From the NCBI GenBank assembly GCA_017990865.1, contig JAGNNB010000228.1:1-5563 (forward strand): a stretch of DNA of 5,563 nt. The letters run 5' to 3'. Made by a program: the position numbers and the translations under genes. The stretch comes from Lysobacteraceae bacterium (GTDB taxonomy: Bacteria > Pseudomonadota > Gammaproteobacteria > Xanthomonadales > Xanthomonadaceae). How positions within the stretch are numbered: position 1 is the stretch's first letter; the number at the start of each line of letters is the position of its first letter. The notes beneath the pieces were generated by a model, which made no database searches, had not been told where the DNA came from, and worked only from the letters and a program-made list of their open reading frames with translations. Of the stretch, positions 1 through 5,563 are shown piece by piece.

Positions 1-1500
1 CTGAAGGACATGCTGCTTGGTCACGGCCCTGGGCAGCCAGAAGCACTGATTCGACAGCAGAGGCACGCGCCACCAGTCGATATAGTCGTCGATGATACGC
101 TCATCGTAGTAATACAATTCCTCGCGGAACGAATCGTCCATGGCGCGCGCATCTACATTATCCGCGCCGATCGTTCGCCAGTCTTTCCGTCTGGCATCGT
201 CTTTCCGTCGCGACTTGCTCTCCAGGCGGATGCAGTACTGCCAGCCTGTGCCCCTACAGGGCAGCGCGTGCGCCGCGCTTGTCGGCCTACGTTTTTTGAT
301 GCTTCTCATGGATGACGTCGTCATATTCGTCCACGGTAGCATCGCCCCCGTCCATTGCCCGTCCGTATAAGCGCGCGCGTAATCCTCGGTTTCCGAGAGG
401 ATCATCCCGATGTGCTGGAACCCGGTTTGCGGCGTATTGTCCTGCCTGCTCAGCCGGCTAATGGCTTCCTTGAAGAGGAGCGTGCAGACCTTATGCAGTA
501 CGTTCGTCGAGGGGTTGATGCTCTTGAGGCGCTGAAAAAGCCTTCCGTCCGCCTTTTCCTTCCACTTCTCGATATCTGCCGTGATGCCGATGCCTGCGTC
601 GAAGTAGAACAAGTCGAATGCGGCAGTGTGTTCGTCGATTTGAAGCTGCTGCAGCGCGGTATCGCTGCTCAATTCCCGCCGGCGCACCGTTTCATAGGCA
701 GTTTCCGAAGGCGGATATCCGCGCAGTCTCGCGTAGAGGCCGAAATGGCATTCCTCGGCTCGGCGCTTCTCGCCGTAGGCATGCTTGAATGCGTTGAGCG
801 CTAGTTCGGTCAGCAGTACCCTGGCCCGATGGCAGAAATTGTCGATGAGCTCGGTCTCTCCTTCGAAATACGATCTCAAGCCGCGATCGACCATCTCGTC
901 CAGCCATTTCTGCACGACGTTCGAAACGCTAGCGTCGATGCCGGCATCGTCGCCCAACCCCAGGTCCTGAAGACGAAGGACTTTAGCGGAAAGGCAACGC
1001 GAGTCAGACGGTGCGTAATTGAGTTTGGCATCGACTCTCAACTCGGTCAGCGGACCGGCGTGACTGAGCCTGTACGTCTTGCCGTTCAGGATCACTATCG
1101 CTTCCGAAAGAGGTACGAGCGCATCCAGAAAACCGTGCTGTACGACAAATTTAAGGAAGCGGATGCCTTCTTCGCCGTTCTCGAACGGCCTTCCGAGCTC
1201 GATCGTCAAGCTCGATCCCGTACGCGCGCAGAAATTTTTTGTTTCCGCGAGCAGGCCGAGAAACGGCAGCGGATCGATCCAAGTCACGCTCGAAAAATCG
1301 ATTTTAAACTGGCAGGGGTGCAGTATTCGCGCCAGTCCCACCTGCAGCGTGCCGAAGCCAGCCGACCACAACTCGTCGTTTATCTCGACGGTAGTGTTCA
1401 GTTTCTTTCGAGGAATTTTCCAATGCGCGATCGCTGTTCTTGCATCATTCGCATAGGCCGCACACACGGCATATGTTGAATCCCCTGTATTGTTGCCCAT
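1..1500 (-). CDS. STAS-like/GHKL ATPase protein, C-terminus cut by window edge
   Basis: The reading frame is open for 500 codons from an ATG at 1500 to the window edge without a stop. The start is fixed by an in-frame TAA 12 bases upstream of the ATG, with a purine-rich ribosome-binding stretch (AAGGCAAGGGAAG, 1501-1513) in between. Residues 61-103 resemble a STAS-like fold (IDFSSVTWIDPLPFLGLL). Residues 221-426 look like a GHKL ATPase: N-box LLTELALNAFKHAY with E232 and N236, G1 box DAGIGI (D301, G303, G305), a G2-like TGFQHIG (359-365), and a last strand GTGWQYCIRLE (416-426). A basic linker (427-440) leads to an extension with a DERIIDDYIDWW stretch that I do not recognise. No membrane segment or histidine-kinase H-box is visible, so a soluble ATP-binding protein is likely. 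Base composition is near 50% G+C with AGG, AGA and TGT codons, unlike its neighbours. Residues about 385-404 may be misread (see findings). Function is unknown; a defence or regulatory role is inference. Confidence 0.8.
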   Translation of the reverse strand, partial: MGNNTGDSTYAVCAAYANDARTAIAHWKIPRKKLNTTVEINDELWSAGFGTLQVGLARILHPCQFKIDFSSVTWIDPLPFLGLLAETKNFCARTGSSLTIELGRPFENGEEGIRFLKFVVQHGFLDALVPLSEAIVILNGKTYRLSHAGPLTELRVDAKLNYAPSDSRCLSAKVLRLQDLGLGDDAGIDASVSNVVQKWLDEMVDRGLRSYFEGETELIDNFCHRARVLLTELALNAFKHAYGEKRRAEECHFGLYARLRGYPPSETAYETVRRRELSSDTALQQLQIDEHTAAFDLFYFDAGIGITADIEKWKEKADGRLFQRLKSINPSTNVLHKVCTLLFKEAISRLSRQDNTPQTGFQHIGMILSETEDYARAYTDGQWTGAMLPWTNMTTSSMRSIKKRRPTSAAHALPCRGTGWQYCIRLESKSRRKDDARRKDWRTIGADNVDARAMDDSFREELYYYDERIIDDYIDWWRVPLLSNQCFWLPRAVTKQHVLQ

Positions 1501-1578
1501 CTTCCCTTGCCTTTATCGATCCATGACGCAGATCGTTTCCGTCGACGCGGGGCGATCCTACTCCCCACTCGGCAGACA

Positions 1579-1607
1579 ACTTGCCACTAGCCCTGATGTT
1601 GTGTCAA
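1579..1607 (-). promoter_or_regulatory. Possible sigma70-type promoter of the GHKL gene
   Basis: On the minus strand a perfect TTGACA (plus-strand 1602-1607) is followed after 17 bases by GCAAGT (1579-1584), or after 18 by CAAGTT. The -35 is a consensus match, but the -10 is poor, so the promoter would be weak or need an activator. It would start transcription roughly 70 bases upstream of the GHKL start codon. Confidence 0.3.
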
Positions 1608-1612
1608 CACAA
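1599..1612. promoter_or_regulatory. Palindrome over the possible -35 box, operator candidate
   Basis: The plus strand reads TTGTGTCAACACAA: two perfect 6-base arms (TTGTGT and ACACAA) around a 2-base centre. It covers the only consensus -35 hexamer upstream of the GHKL gene, where a dimeric repressor could block transcription. No matching regulator gene is in the window, so the role is inference from position and symmetry alone. Confidence 0.35.
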
Positions 1613-1750
1613 GATGCTTGCTGTGAGAAACTGTCTGGAATTCTGATTTAGCATTGGATGCAATAAGTGCGCGCTTCGTGGCACTCGCAACAGAATGGAC
1701 CACAATAGCAGCCCACTCTTCACGCACCTTCGCGGCTCACGCGACCAGAC

Positions 1751-3829
1751 TCACACGGCCGGATACCCCAACTTCTGCGCCACGTCCGACAGCGCCGCGA
1801 ACGCGTCCGCGAGCGGTTTGGCGTAATGGCGCCAATGGCCGTACGGGAAACGCTCGGGGCCGAAGGCTTCGCGCGGAATCACGCGGATTTCTTCCAATCC
1901 CAAACCGGCGCCGATGTCGGCGGCGAACGCTTCCGGATCGGCGTGCGCGTGGTCGGTGCGGATCAAGCGGTGCGGTTGCAGCGCGTCGCGATCGATCTCG
2001 ATCATCTGCTTGAGCTGCTGCGCCATCCACGCCGCGGCCATATGCACCGAGGTCACGCCGTAAGGCACGCGACTGCCGAACGCGATCCATTCCAGCAGCA
2101 TGTCGCGCGGGTCGCGGATGGCGAACAGCACGATGGCTTCCGGCTGCAGCGGGCGCGTCGCTTTCAGCAGCGCATTGTCCCAATACGGCAACCAATCGAT
2201 GACGATACCGTCGTGCACGCCGCGCGCCGGCAAGGCCGCGCGCCACTGCTCCACGAAAAACTCGGGAGACAGCGAACCGTCGGCGAGCGCTTGGATGCGA
2301 TCGGGGTTCTGCAGCGGGTCCTGCGGCGCCTCGGCATCGAAACGATCGGCGCGCAGCGGATAACCGGCCTGCGCGATCACGGTCGCAATCTGCTCCACGC
2401 GCGAACCGGGCAAGCCGTAGAGATACGCTACCGGCGGACGGCCCGGCAGCATCGGCGAAGCCTCCGGCCACGGCGCCTGCGCACCGGTCGCGGGCAACAG
2501 CGGCCAGCGCGCCGCTGCCTCTGCGGCGTTGTACGTCTGCCAGGTCATCGTCGCATCGGCATAGCGGCCGGCGCGGTCTTGGGCGTAACCCAACCAGGAC
2601 AGCAAATTCTGTTTCGCGCGCAGATCGTCGGCTTTCGCGATCAAGCCCTGCACGCGTTCCACGGCGGCGGCCGGCTCATCGCGCAACAGCGCGTCGAGCA
2701 CGCGCATTTCAGCGCTGGTACGCCCCGGTTCGCGCTCGACGATGCGCTTGGCCACGGCGACGCTTTCGTCGCGGCGACCGACGGCTTCCAGCGCGTGCAT
2801 CTGCGCATCCAGGGCGTCGAGGTGGTCGGGCATCGCCGCCAGCCAACGGTCGATCGTCGCCATCGCGCCCGGCCCCGCTTCGGGCTCGAATGCCATGCGC
2901 AATTGCCACAGATGCGGCAGCGTCGGCGCTTCGGCCAGCGCCGCATCGAGCGCGGTGCGCGCTTCGTCCATCGCGCCGGTGTGGCGCCAAATTTTCGCCA
3001 GCGTCGATGCGGTGCGCGGATCGCGCGGGTCTTCGCGGAAGGCCTCGCGCAACAACGCGATGGAAGCGTCGTGACGCCCCAGCATCCATTCCAACTCGGC
3101 GGTCATCCGTTTCAGTGCCGGCGTCGCGGTTTGCGGGTCGTCCAACAGCGGCTGCAACACTTCGCGCGCTTCGGCCGGGCGCTGTTGCTGCAGCAGCAGA
3201 TCGGCCAACAGGCCGCGCAGGCCGTTCATGTTCGGCCCCAACTCGATCACCCGGCGGAACGCCTGTTCGGCAAAACCGAGCTGGCCTTGCTTCATATGCG
3301 CGAAGCCCAGCGCGTACAGCACCTGCGCATCGTCCGGCGCCTGCGCCGAGGCTTGCGTCAGCAGGGTTTGCGCGCGCGCGCCGTCGCCGCGGAAGGAGGC
3401 GACGATACCGGCGATGGTTTTCGTCCACGGGTGATCCGGGGCGACGCGCGCGGCCATGCGCTGCAGGCGCTCGGCCTCGTCGTAATCGCCGCGACCGACC
3501 GCGATCTGCGCCTGCGCGATGTAGGCGTCGAAGCGGTTGGGATCCAGATCGAGCGTGCGGCCCAGCGCCGCCTGCGCTTCGTTGAGCTTGTGCTCGCCGA
3601 GCAGGAACCCGGCGCGCTGGAAATGCAGGCCGGCGTCGTCGGGCGCCAGCAGCACCGCCCGCGAAATGGCGCTGGAGGCGGTCGCGGCGTCGCCGTTGGC
3701 GCGCGCGGCATGCGCCAACAAGGCATGGGCCTGCGCGTCCTGCGGGGTTTCGGCGACCGCGAGGCGGGCCAGCGAGAGGGCTTCGGCGTGGGCGCCGCGA
3801 CGCAGGGCGTCGAGAATTCGTGCGTGCAT
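1751..3829 (-). CDS. TPR protein with C-terminal sulfotransferase-like domain
   Basis: The protein has 692 residues. The N-terminal two-thirds (about 1-440) is a run of TPR-type helical pairs with the usual spacing of about 34 residues and the A/G, Y/F and P positions, for example 103-134 and 168-200. Residues 464-692 resemble the sulfotransferase domain commonly fused behind TPRs: a loop after a beta strand (AYLYGLPGSRVEQ, 468-480), the 3'-phosphate-binding motif IRDPRDMLLEW (571-581) and a C-terminal WRHYAKPLADAF segment (666-677). Family members normally carry P-R/K-S/T-G-T-T in the first loop to bind PAPS. Here it reads LPGSRVE, so catalysis is doubtful and the domain may only bind. No signal peptide is visible. 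The ATG at 3829 starts right at the first TPR helix; no good ribosome-binding site precedes it. The frame stays open far upstream only because the DNA is GC-rich. Confidence 0.85.
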   Translation of the reverse strand: MHARILDALRRGAHAEALSLARLAVAETPQDAQAHALLAHAARANGDAATASSAISRAVLLAPDDAGLHFQRAGFLLGEHKLNEAQAALGRTLDLDPNRFDAYIAQAQIAVGRGDYDEAERLQRMAARVAPDHPWTKTIAGIVASFRGDGARAQTLLTQASAQAPDDAQVLYALGFAHMKQGQLGFAEQAFRRVIELGPNMNGLRGLLADLLLQQQRPAEAREVLQPLLDDPQTATPALKRMTAELEWMLGRHDASIALLREAFREDPRDPRTASTLAKIWRHTGAMDEARTALDAALAEAPTLPHLWQLRMAFEPEAGPGAMATIDRWLAAMPDHLDALDAQMHALEAVGRRDESVAVAKRIVEREPGRTSAEMRVLDALLRDEPAAAVERVQGLIAKADDLRAKQNLLSWLGYAQDRAGRYADATMTWQTYNAAEAAARWPLLPATGAQAPWPEASPMLPGRPPVAYLYGLPGSRVEQIATVIAQAGYPLRADRFDAEAPQDPLQNPDRIQALADGSLSPEFFVEQWRAALPARGVHDGIVIDWLPYWDNALLKATRPLQPEAIVLFAIRDPRDMLLEWIAFGSRVPYGVTSVHMAAAWMAQQLKQMIEIDRDALQPHRLIRTDHAHADPEAFAADIGAGLGLEEIRVIPREAFGPERFPYGHWRHYAKPLADAFAALSDVAQKLGYPAV

Positions 3830-3868
3830 GGGACCGAGAGACGGCGGGGCGATAGCCCGGGGCCGGGC

Positions 3869-3874
3869 ATTGTA
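3869..3874 (-). promoter_or_regulatory. Possible -10 box of the TPR gene
   Basis: The minus strand reads TACAAT about 40 bases before the ATG of the TPR gene, one base off the TATAAT consensus and isolated in GC-rich DNA. At 17-18 bases upstream there is only AAGGGC/CAAGGG, so no convincing -35 box. The call rests on the -10 match and its position. Confidence 0.3.
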
Positions 3875-3964
3875 CCGTCCGACCCTGTGCCGCCCTTGTG
3901 CGAGCGCAAGGTTTCTGCGGCTGCCCGCGTCGTCAAGCGCGCGGCTCAGGCCGCCCGATGCCTC

Positions 3965-3989
3965 AGCAGGCTGTTGAAAACAGCCTGCT
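3965..3989. repeat. Perfect 11-bp inverted repeat (hairpin)
   Basis: AGCAGGCTGTT and AACAGCCTGCT are perfect complements around a 3-base GAA centre. The stem is long and stable but has no following T-tract on either strand. I have an unverified impression that similar tagcaggctgtt motifs recur between genes of Xanthomonadaceae, which would make this a dispersed repeat end. Confidence 0.6.
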
Positions 3990-3991
3990 AA

Positions 3992-4011
3992 CGCCGCCAG
4001 GGATGGCGGCG
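3992..4011. repeat. 7-bp inverted repeat CGCCGCC/GGCGGCG
   Basis: Two perfect 7-base arms enclose the 6-base loop agggat, starting two bases after the preceding hairpin. The close packing suggests that both belong to one structured element. Confidence 0.5.
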
Positions 4012-4052
4012 GCGACGAAGCAAGCGCGTCAGCGATTGATTCGTCGGGAGCG

Positions 4053-4073
4053 CGTCCGGACATGTGCCGGACG
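4053..4073. repeat. 7-bp inverted repeat CGTCCGG/CCGGACG
   Basis: Two perfect 7-base arms enclose the loop acatgtg. The hairpin lies six bases from the hydrolase terminator. It has no T-tract and could stabilise the 3' end of the hydrolase message or be part of the composite repeat. Confidence 0.5.
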
Positions 4074-4079
4074 AGCGAC

Positions 4080-4110
4080 TTGAAAAACGCACCGGATGTG
4101 CGTTTTTCAA
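4080..4110 (-). terminator. Intrinsic terminator of the hydrolase gene
   Basis: TTGAAAAACGCAC and GTGCGTTTTTCAA form a perfect 13-bp stem around a 5-base loop, beginning 10 bases after the hydrolase stop. Five T residues in the outer part of the descending arm provide the U-tract. Since the sequence is symmetrical it could act in both directions, but only the minus strand carries genes here. Confidence 0.75.
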
Positions 4111-4119
4111 CAACGTTGG

Positions 4120-5118
4120 TCAGCCCGGCGCCAGCGCCGCCGACAAACGCGCGGTCGCCCAGCGCTCGGCATAGCCGTCGAGCGACAGCGACTCGACGAA
4201 GCCGCAATGTCCGCCCCAGCGGGCGATCTCCACCCGCGTCTCGGGCGCGAGACGCAGCGCGCCGAATTCCGCGACCGGAATCACCGGGTCGTCCTCGGCG
4301 GTCAGGATATCCGCCGGCACCGTCAACGCCGCCAAGCGATCCCCCGCCACCGCATAGCCGTCGAAGTAATCGTCGATGCTGTCGAAATCGGTATGCCGCT
4401 CGACCAGCCAACGGGTCAGGTCGCGCATCCGCAGTTGCAGGATGCGGTCGTCGAAGTCGTAGCGTTCGGGAAACGCCGCGCGCTTGCGGCGCAGCGATGC
4501 GCGCCAGCTTTCCTCGAAATAGCGCATGTAAAGCGGCAGGCCGCGCTCCATTTCGACGATGGTCGCCGCCGGGTCGAGCACCGGGCACACCGCCGCGACG
4601 CGCGCCAGGGGCAAACCGGCGTCCGGCGCGCGCAACGCGACGCGCAACGCGAAATTGCCGCCGAGCGAATACCCCGCCACCACCATCGGCCGGCCCTGCG
4701 CGAAGCGGCGTTCCACATCGATCGCGGCGTTCACCACCTCGTCGATGCGGTTGGAGTGGAACAAGGCCTCGTTGAGATGATGGGTTTCGCCGTGGTCGCG
4801 GAAATTCAGCCGGAACACCTCGAATCCCGCTTCCAGCAAACGCGCCGCGGTCAAACGCATATAGCTCGATTCGATGCTGCCTTCCCAACCGTGCAACAAC
4901 AGCGCCAACCCGCGCGTTTCGCGTCCCGGCACGCGGCTGTGCATGCCGTGCAGACGGATACCCTCGCCGCCGTCGATTTCATACGCCGTCGACACCGCCC
5001 CGCTCCGTCGCAGCAACCACGCACCGCGCGCGCGCCGCATCGGGCTGGTGCCCAGCGCCGATTGCATATGCGGGCTGCGCAGCCAGAGCGGTGGATGGTA
5101 GGGGGAGGCGGAGATCAT
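4120..5118 (-). CDS. YheT-family alpha/beta hydrolase
   Basis: The complete protein has 332 residues, the usual size of the YheT-type hydrolase family. The N-terminus HPPLWLRSPHMQSALG (8-23) matches the family's typical opening, which supports the ATG at 5118 although no clear ribosome-binding site precedes it. LLLHGWEG (73-80) supplies the oxyanion loop, GYSLGGN (149-155) is the nucleophile elbow with S151, AEDDPVIP (274-281) carries the acid (probably D277), and GGHCGF (302-307) supplies H304. All catalytic parts are present, so it is probably an active esterase or lipase-like enzyme of the cytosol; the true substrate of this family is not known. There is no signal peptide. It lies 198 bp downstream of the acyltransferase gene, separated by an inverted-repeat element, and ends in its own terminator, so it may be a separate transcript. 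Confidence 0.93.
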   Translation of the reverse strand: MISASPYHPPLWLRSPHMQSALGTSPMRRARGAWLLRRSGAVSTAYEIDGGEGIRLHGMHSRVPGRETRGLALLLHGWEGSIESSYMRLTAARLLEAGFEVFRLNFRDHGETHHLNEALFHSNRIDEVVNAAIDVERRFAQGRPMVVAGYSLGGNFALRVALRAPDAGLPLARVAAVCPVLDPAATIVEMERGLPLYMRYFEESWRASLRRKRAAFPERYDFDDRILQLRMRDLTRWLVERHTDFDSIDDYFDGYAVAGDRLAALTVPADILTAEDDPVIPVAEFGALRLAPETRVEIARWGGHCGFVESLSLDGYAERWATARLSAALAPG

Positions 5119-5316
5119 GTTGTCTGCAAACCGATGCGATTATCGCGAACCTTGCGCTGTCATCCCGAGCGCAGCGAGGGACCTGTTTTCAACCACAAAA
5201 AATATCGACGTGTGATCTGCGAAATAGCGCCGGCACGAAGGAATCACCATTTTTTCACGCTCGTTCCTCAATGCGCAAAACACATCCTTCGCTGCGCTGG
5301 GGATGGCAAAACAGGA
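5119..5316. other. Intergenic region holding an inverted-repeat element
   Basis: This 198-bp gap between the acyltransferase stop and the hydrolase start is mostly filled by the inverted-repeat element at 5159-5307. Next to the hydrolase start the minus strand has GATAAT (5139-5144), a fair -10 box, but no good -35 at the right spacing, so any hydrolase promoter is uncertain. No coding frame here looks real. Confidence 0.5.
5159..5307. repeat. 149-bp element with 31-nt imperfect inverted ends (MITE- or REP-like)
   Basis: The left end (5159-5189, gtcatcccgagcgcagcgag onward) and the complement of the right end (5277-5307) agree at 26 of 31 positions by eye. The inside is AT-rich compared with its surroundings and contains a further perfect 7-base pair of arms, AAAAAAT at 5197-5203 and ATTTTTT at 5249-5255, so the whole element could fold into one long hairpin. 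There is no coding capacity and I saw no clear target-site duplication. The right end stops 9 bases short of the acyltransferase stop codon, so it may also help end that transcript. Confidence 0.6.
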
Positions 5317-5563
5317 TCACTCGCCGTCCATCGCATCCACGATCCGCGTCCGCGCGGTTTCCGCGATTTTGCGGCGGCCGTCGCTGTCGCCGGGCAAAAT
5401 GGGATCGAGAAAGATCGCTTCGCCCGTGCGCGCCGGTTCGCCGAGCAGACGCCAGAAATTCTGGAAGAAATTCTCGTCGGGGCCGAACGCGACCACCGTC
5501 TGCGCATCGCCGCGCGTGCCGTAACGCAACGCCACCGGCTGCACCGGCACGTCGGCTTCCACC
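5317..5563 (-). CDS. PlsC-type 1-acyl-glycerol-3-phosphate acyltransferase, C-terminal end only
   Basis: The window shows the last 81 whole codons before a TGA at 5317; the start and the catalytic HX4D motif lie beyond the right edge. The segment VPVQPVALRYG followed by NFFQNFWRLLGEPA, AIFLDPI and a final RRKIAETARTRI helix is the typical C-terminal pattern of PlsC-like lysophospholipid acyltransferases, which transfer an acyl chain to lysophosphatidate at the inner membrane during phospholipid synthesis. A GTG at 5562 is only an internal valine codon, since the frame is open to the edge. Base composition matches the hydrolase and TPR genes. It could also act on another lysophospholipid; the fragment cannot distinguish these. 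Confidence 0.75.
   Translation of the reverse strand, partial: VEADVPVQPVALRYGTRGDAQTVVAFGPDENFFQNFWRLLGEPARTGEAIFLDPILPGDSDGRRKIAETARTRIVDAMDGE

Larger units (their letters stand above)
1501..1750. other. AT-richer intergenic region and probable island edge
   Basis: This is the gap between the stop of the TPR gene and the start of the GHKL gene. It holds no convincing coding frame, no tRNA that I can fold and no strong terminator for the TPR gene. There is only a short stem TCGCG/CGCGA at 1730-1744 without a T-tract. Base composition drops here from the GC-rich chromosome to the lower level of the GHKL gene, so the boundary of an acquired segment probably lies in or near this stretch. I saw no direct repeat that could be an attachment site. 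Confidence 0.5.
3830..4119. other. Intergenic region with a row of five hairpins
   Basis: This 290-bp gap between the hydrolase stop and the TPR start has no convincing gene. Between 3965 and 4110 it holds five perfect inverted repeats one after another: 3965-3989, 3992-4011, 4013-4046 (7-bp stem CGACGAA/TTCGTCG with a 20-base loop), 4053-4073 and 4080-4110. The last is the hydrolase terminator. The first four have no T-tract and look more like a REP/BIME-type intergenic repeat than terminators. Copy number in the genome cannot be judged from this window. Confidence 0.6.

Noticed and set aside
287..355. Separate 22-residue minus-strand ORF starting ATGGACGGG and ending TAG
   Set aside because: It sits wholly inside the GHKL frame with no ribosome-binding site of its own; a frame disturbance of the large gene explains it better than a separate small gene.
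829..1479. 216-codon plus-strand frame, and the 149-codon one at 355-804
   Set aside because: Both are antisense to the GHKL gene, whose ATPase motifs are visible on the minus strand over exactly these stretches; neither plus-strand product shows a recognisable domain.
1730..1744. Short stem TCGCG/CGCGA as terminator of the TPR gene
   Set aside because: Only 5 base pairs and no T-tract follow on the minus strand.
1654..2013. 119-codon plus-strand frame in the intergenic gap and TPR 3' end
   Set aside because: Its product is low-complexity T/R/A/P sequence and most of it is antisense to the TPR gene.
1826..3991. 721-codon open frame on the plus strand
   Set aside because: It lies antisense to the TPR gene and is rich in R, H, Q and G, as expected of a shadow in GC-rich DNA. 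The minus-strand frame has clear TPR and sulfotransferase motifs.
3830..4888. In-frame upstream extension of the TPR gene to an ATG at 4888 (1045 codons in total)
   Set aside because: It would overlap most of the hydrolase in another frame and run through its terminator and the hairpin row; the added residues are arginine/alanine-rich with no domain. The TPR homology begins right after the ATG at 3829.

Overview
The window looks like chromosomal DNA of a high-GC gammaproteobacterium, most likely of the Xanthomonadaceae/Lysobacteraceae (Lysobacter, Luteimonas or Xanthomonas type). This is inference from three things: about two-thirds or more G+C from 1751 rightwards, the pair of a PlsC-like acyltransferase and a YheT-type hydrolase, and a dispersed-repeat-like motif (tcatcccgagcgcagcgagg) at 5160-5179. 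All four genes I can support lie on the minus strand, so transcription runs right to left.

Layout from right to left. (1) 5317-5563 is the C-terminal end of a PlsC-type lysophospholipid acyltransferase, cut by the window edge. (2) 5119-5316 is intergenic and holds a 149-bp element with 31-nt imperfect inverted ends (5159-5307). (3) 4120-5118 is a complete YheT-family alpha/beta hydrolase with Ser-Asp-His residues in place. (4) 3830-4119 is intergenic and holds a row of five hairpins, the one next to the hydrolase stop being a good intrinsic terminator. (5) 1751-3829 is a complete 692-residue TPR protein with a C-terminal sulfotransferase-like domain whose PAPS-binding loop looks degraded. (6) 1501-1750 is intergenic and AT-richer, with a possible promoter and an overlapping palindrome. 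(7) 1-1500 is a large gene of clearly lower G+C (about half), open for 500 codons and running off the left edge. It encodes a STAS-like domain, a GHKL (Hsp90/histidine-kinase/MutL fold) ATPase domain and a C-terminal extension.

Genes 1, 2 and 3 look like ordinary housekeeping or accessory chromosome. The GHKL gene differs in base composition and codon use, so the stretch 1501-1750 is probably the edge of a horizontally acquired segment that continues left of the window. Free-standing GHKL ATPases with a STAS-like N-terminus are regulatory or conflict-type proteins of poorly defined function. This gene is the best candidate here for part of an undescribed system, but its C-terminus and any partner genes are outside the window.
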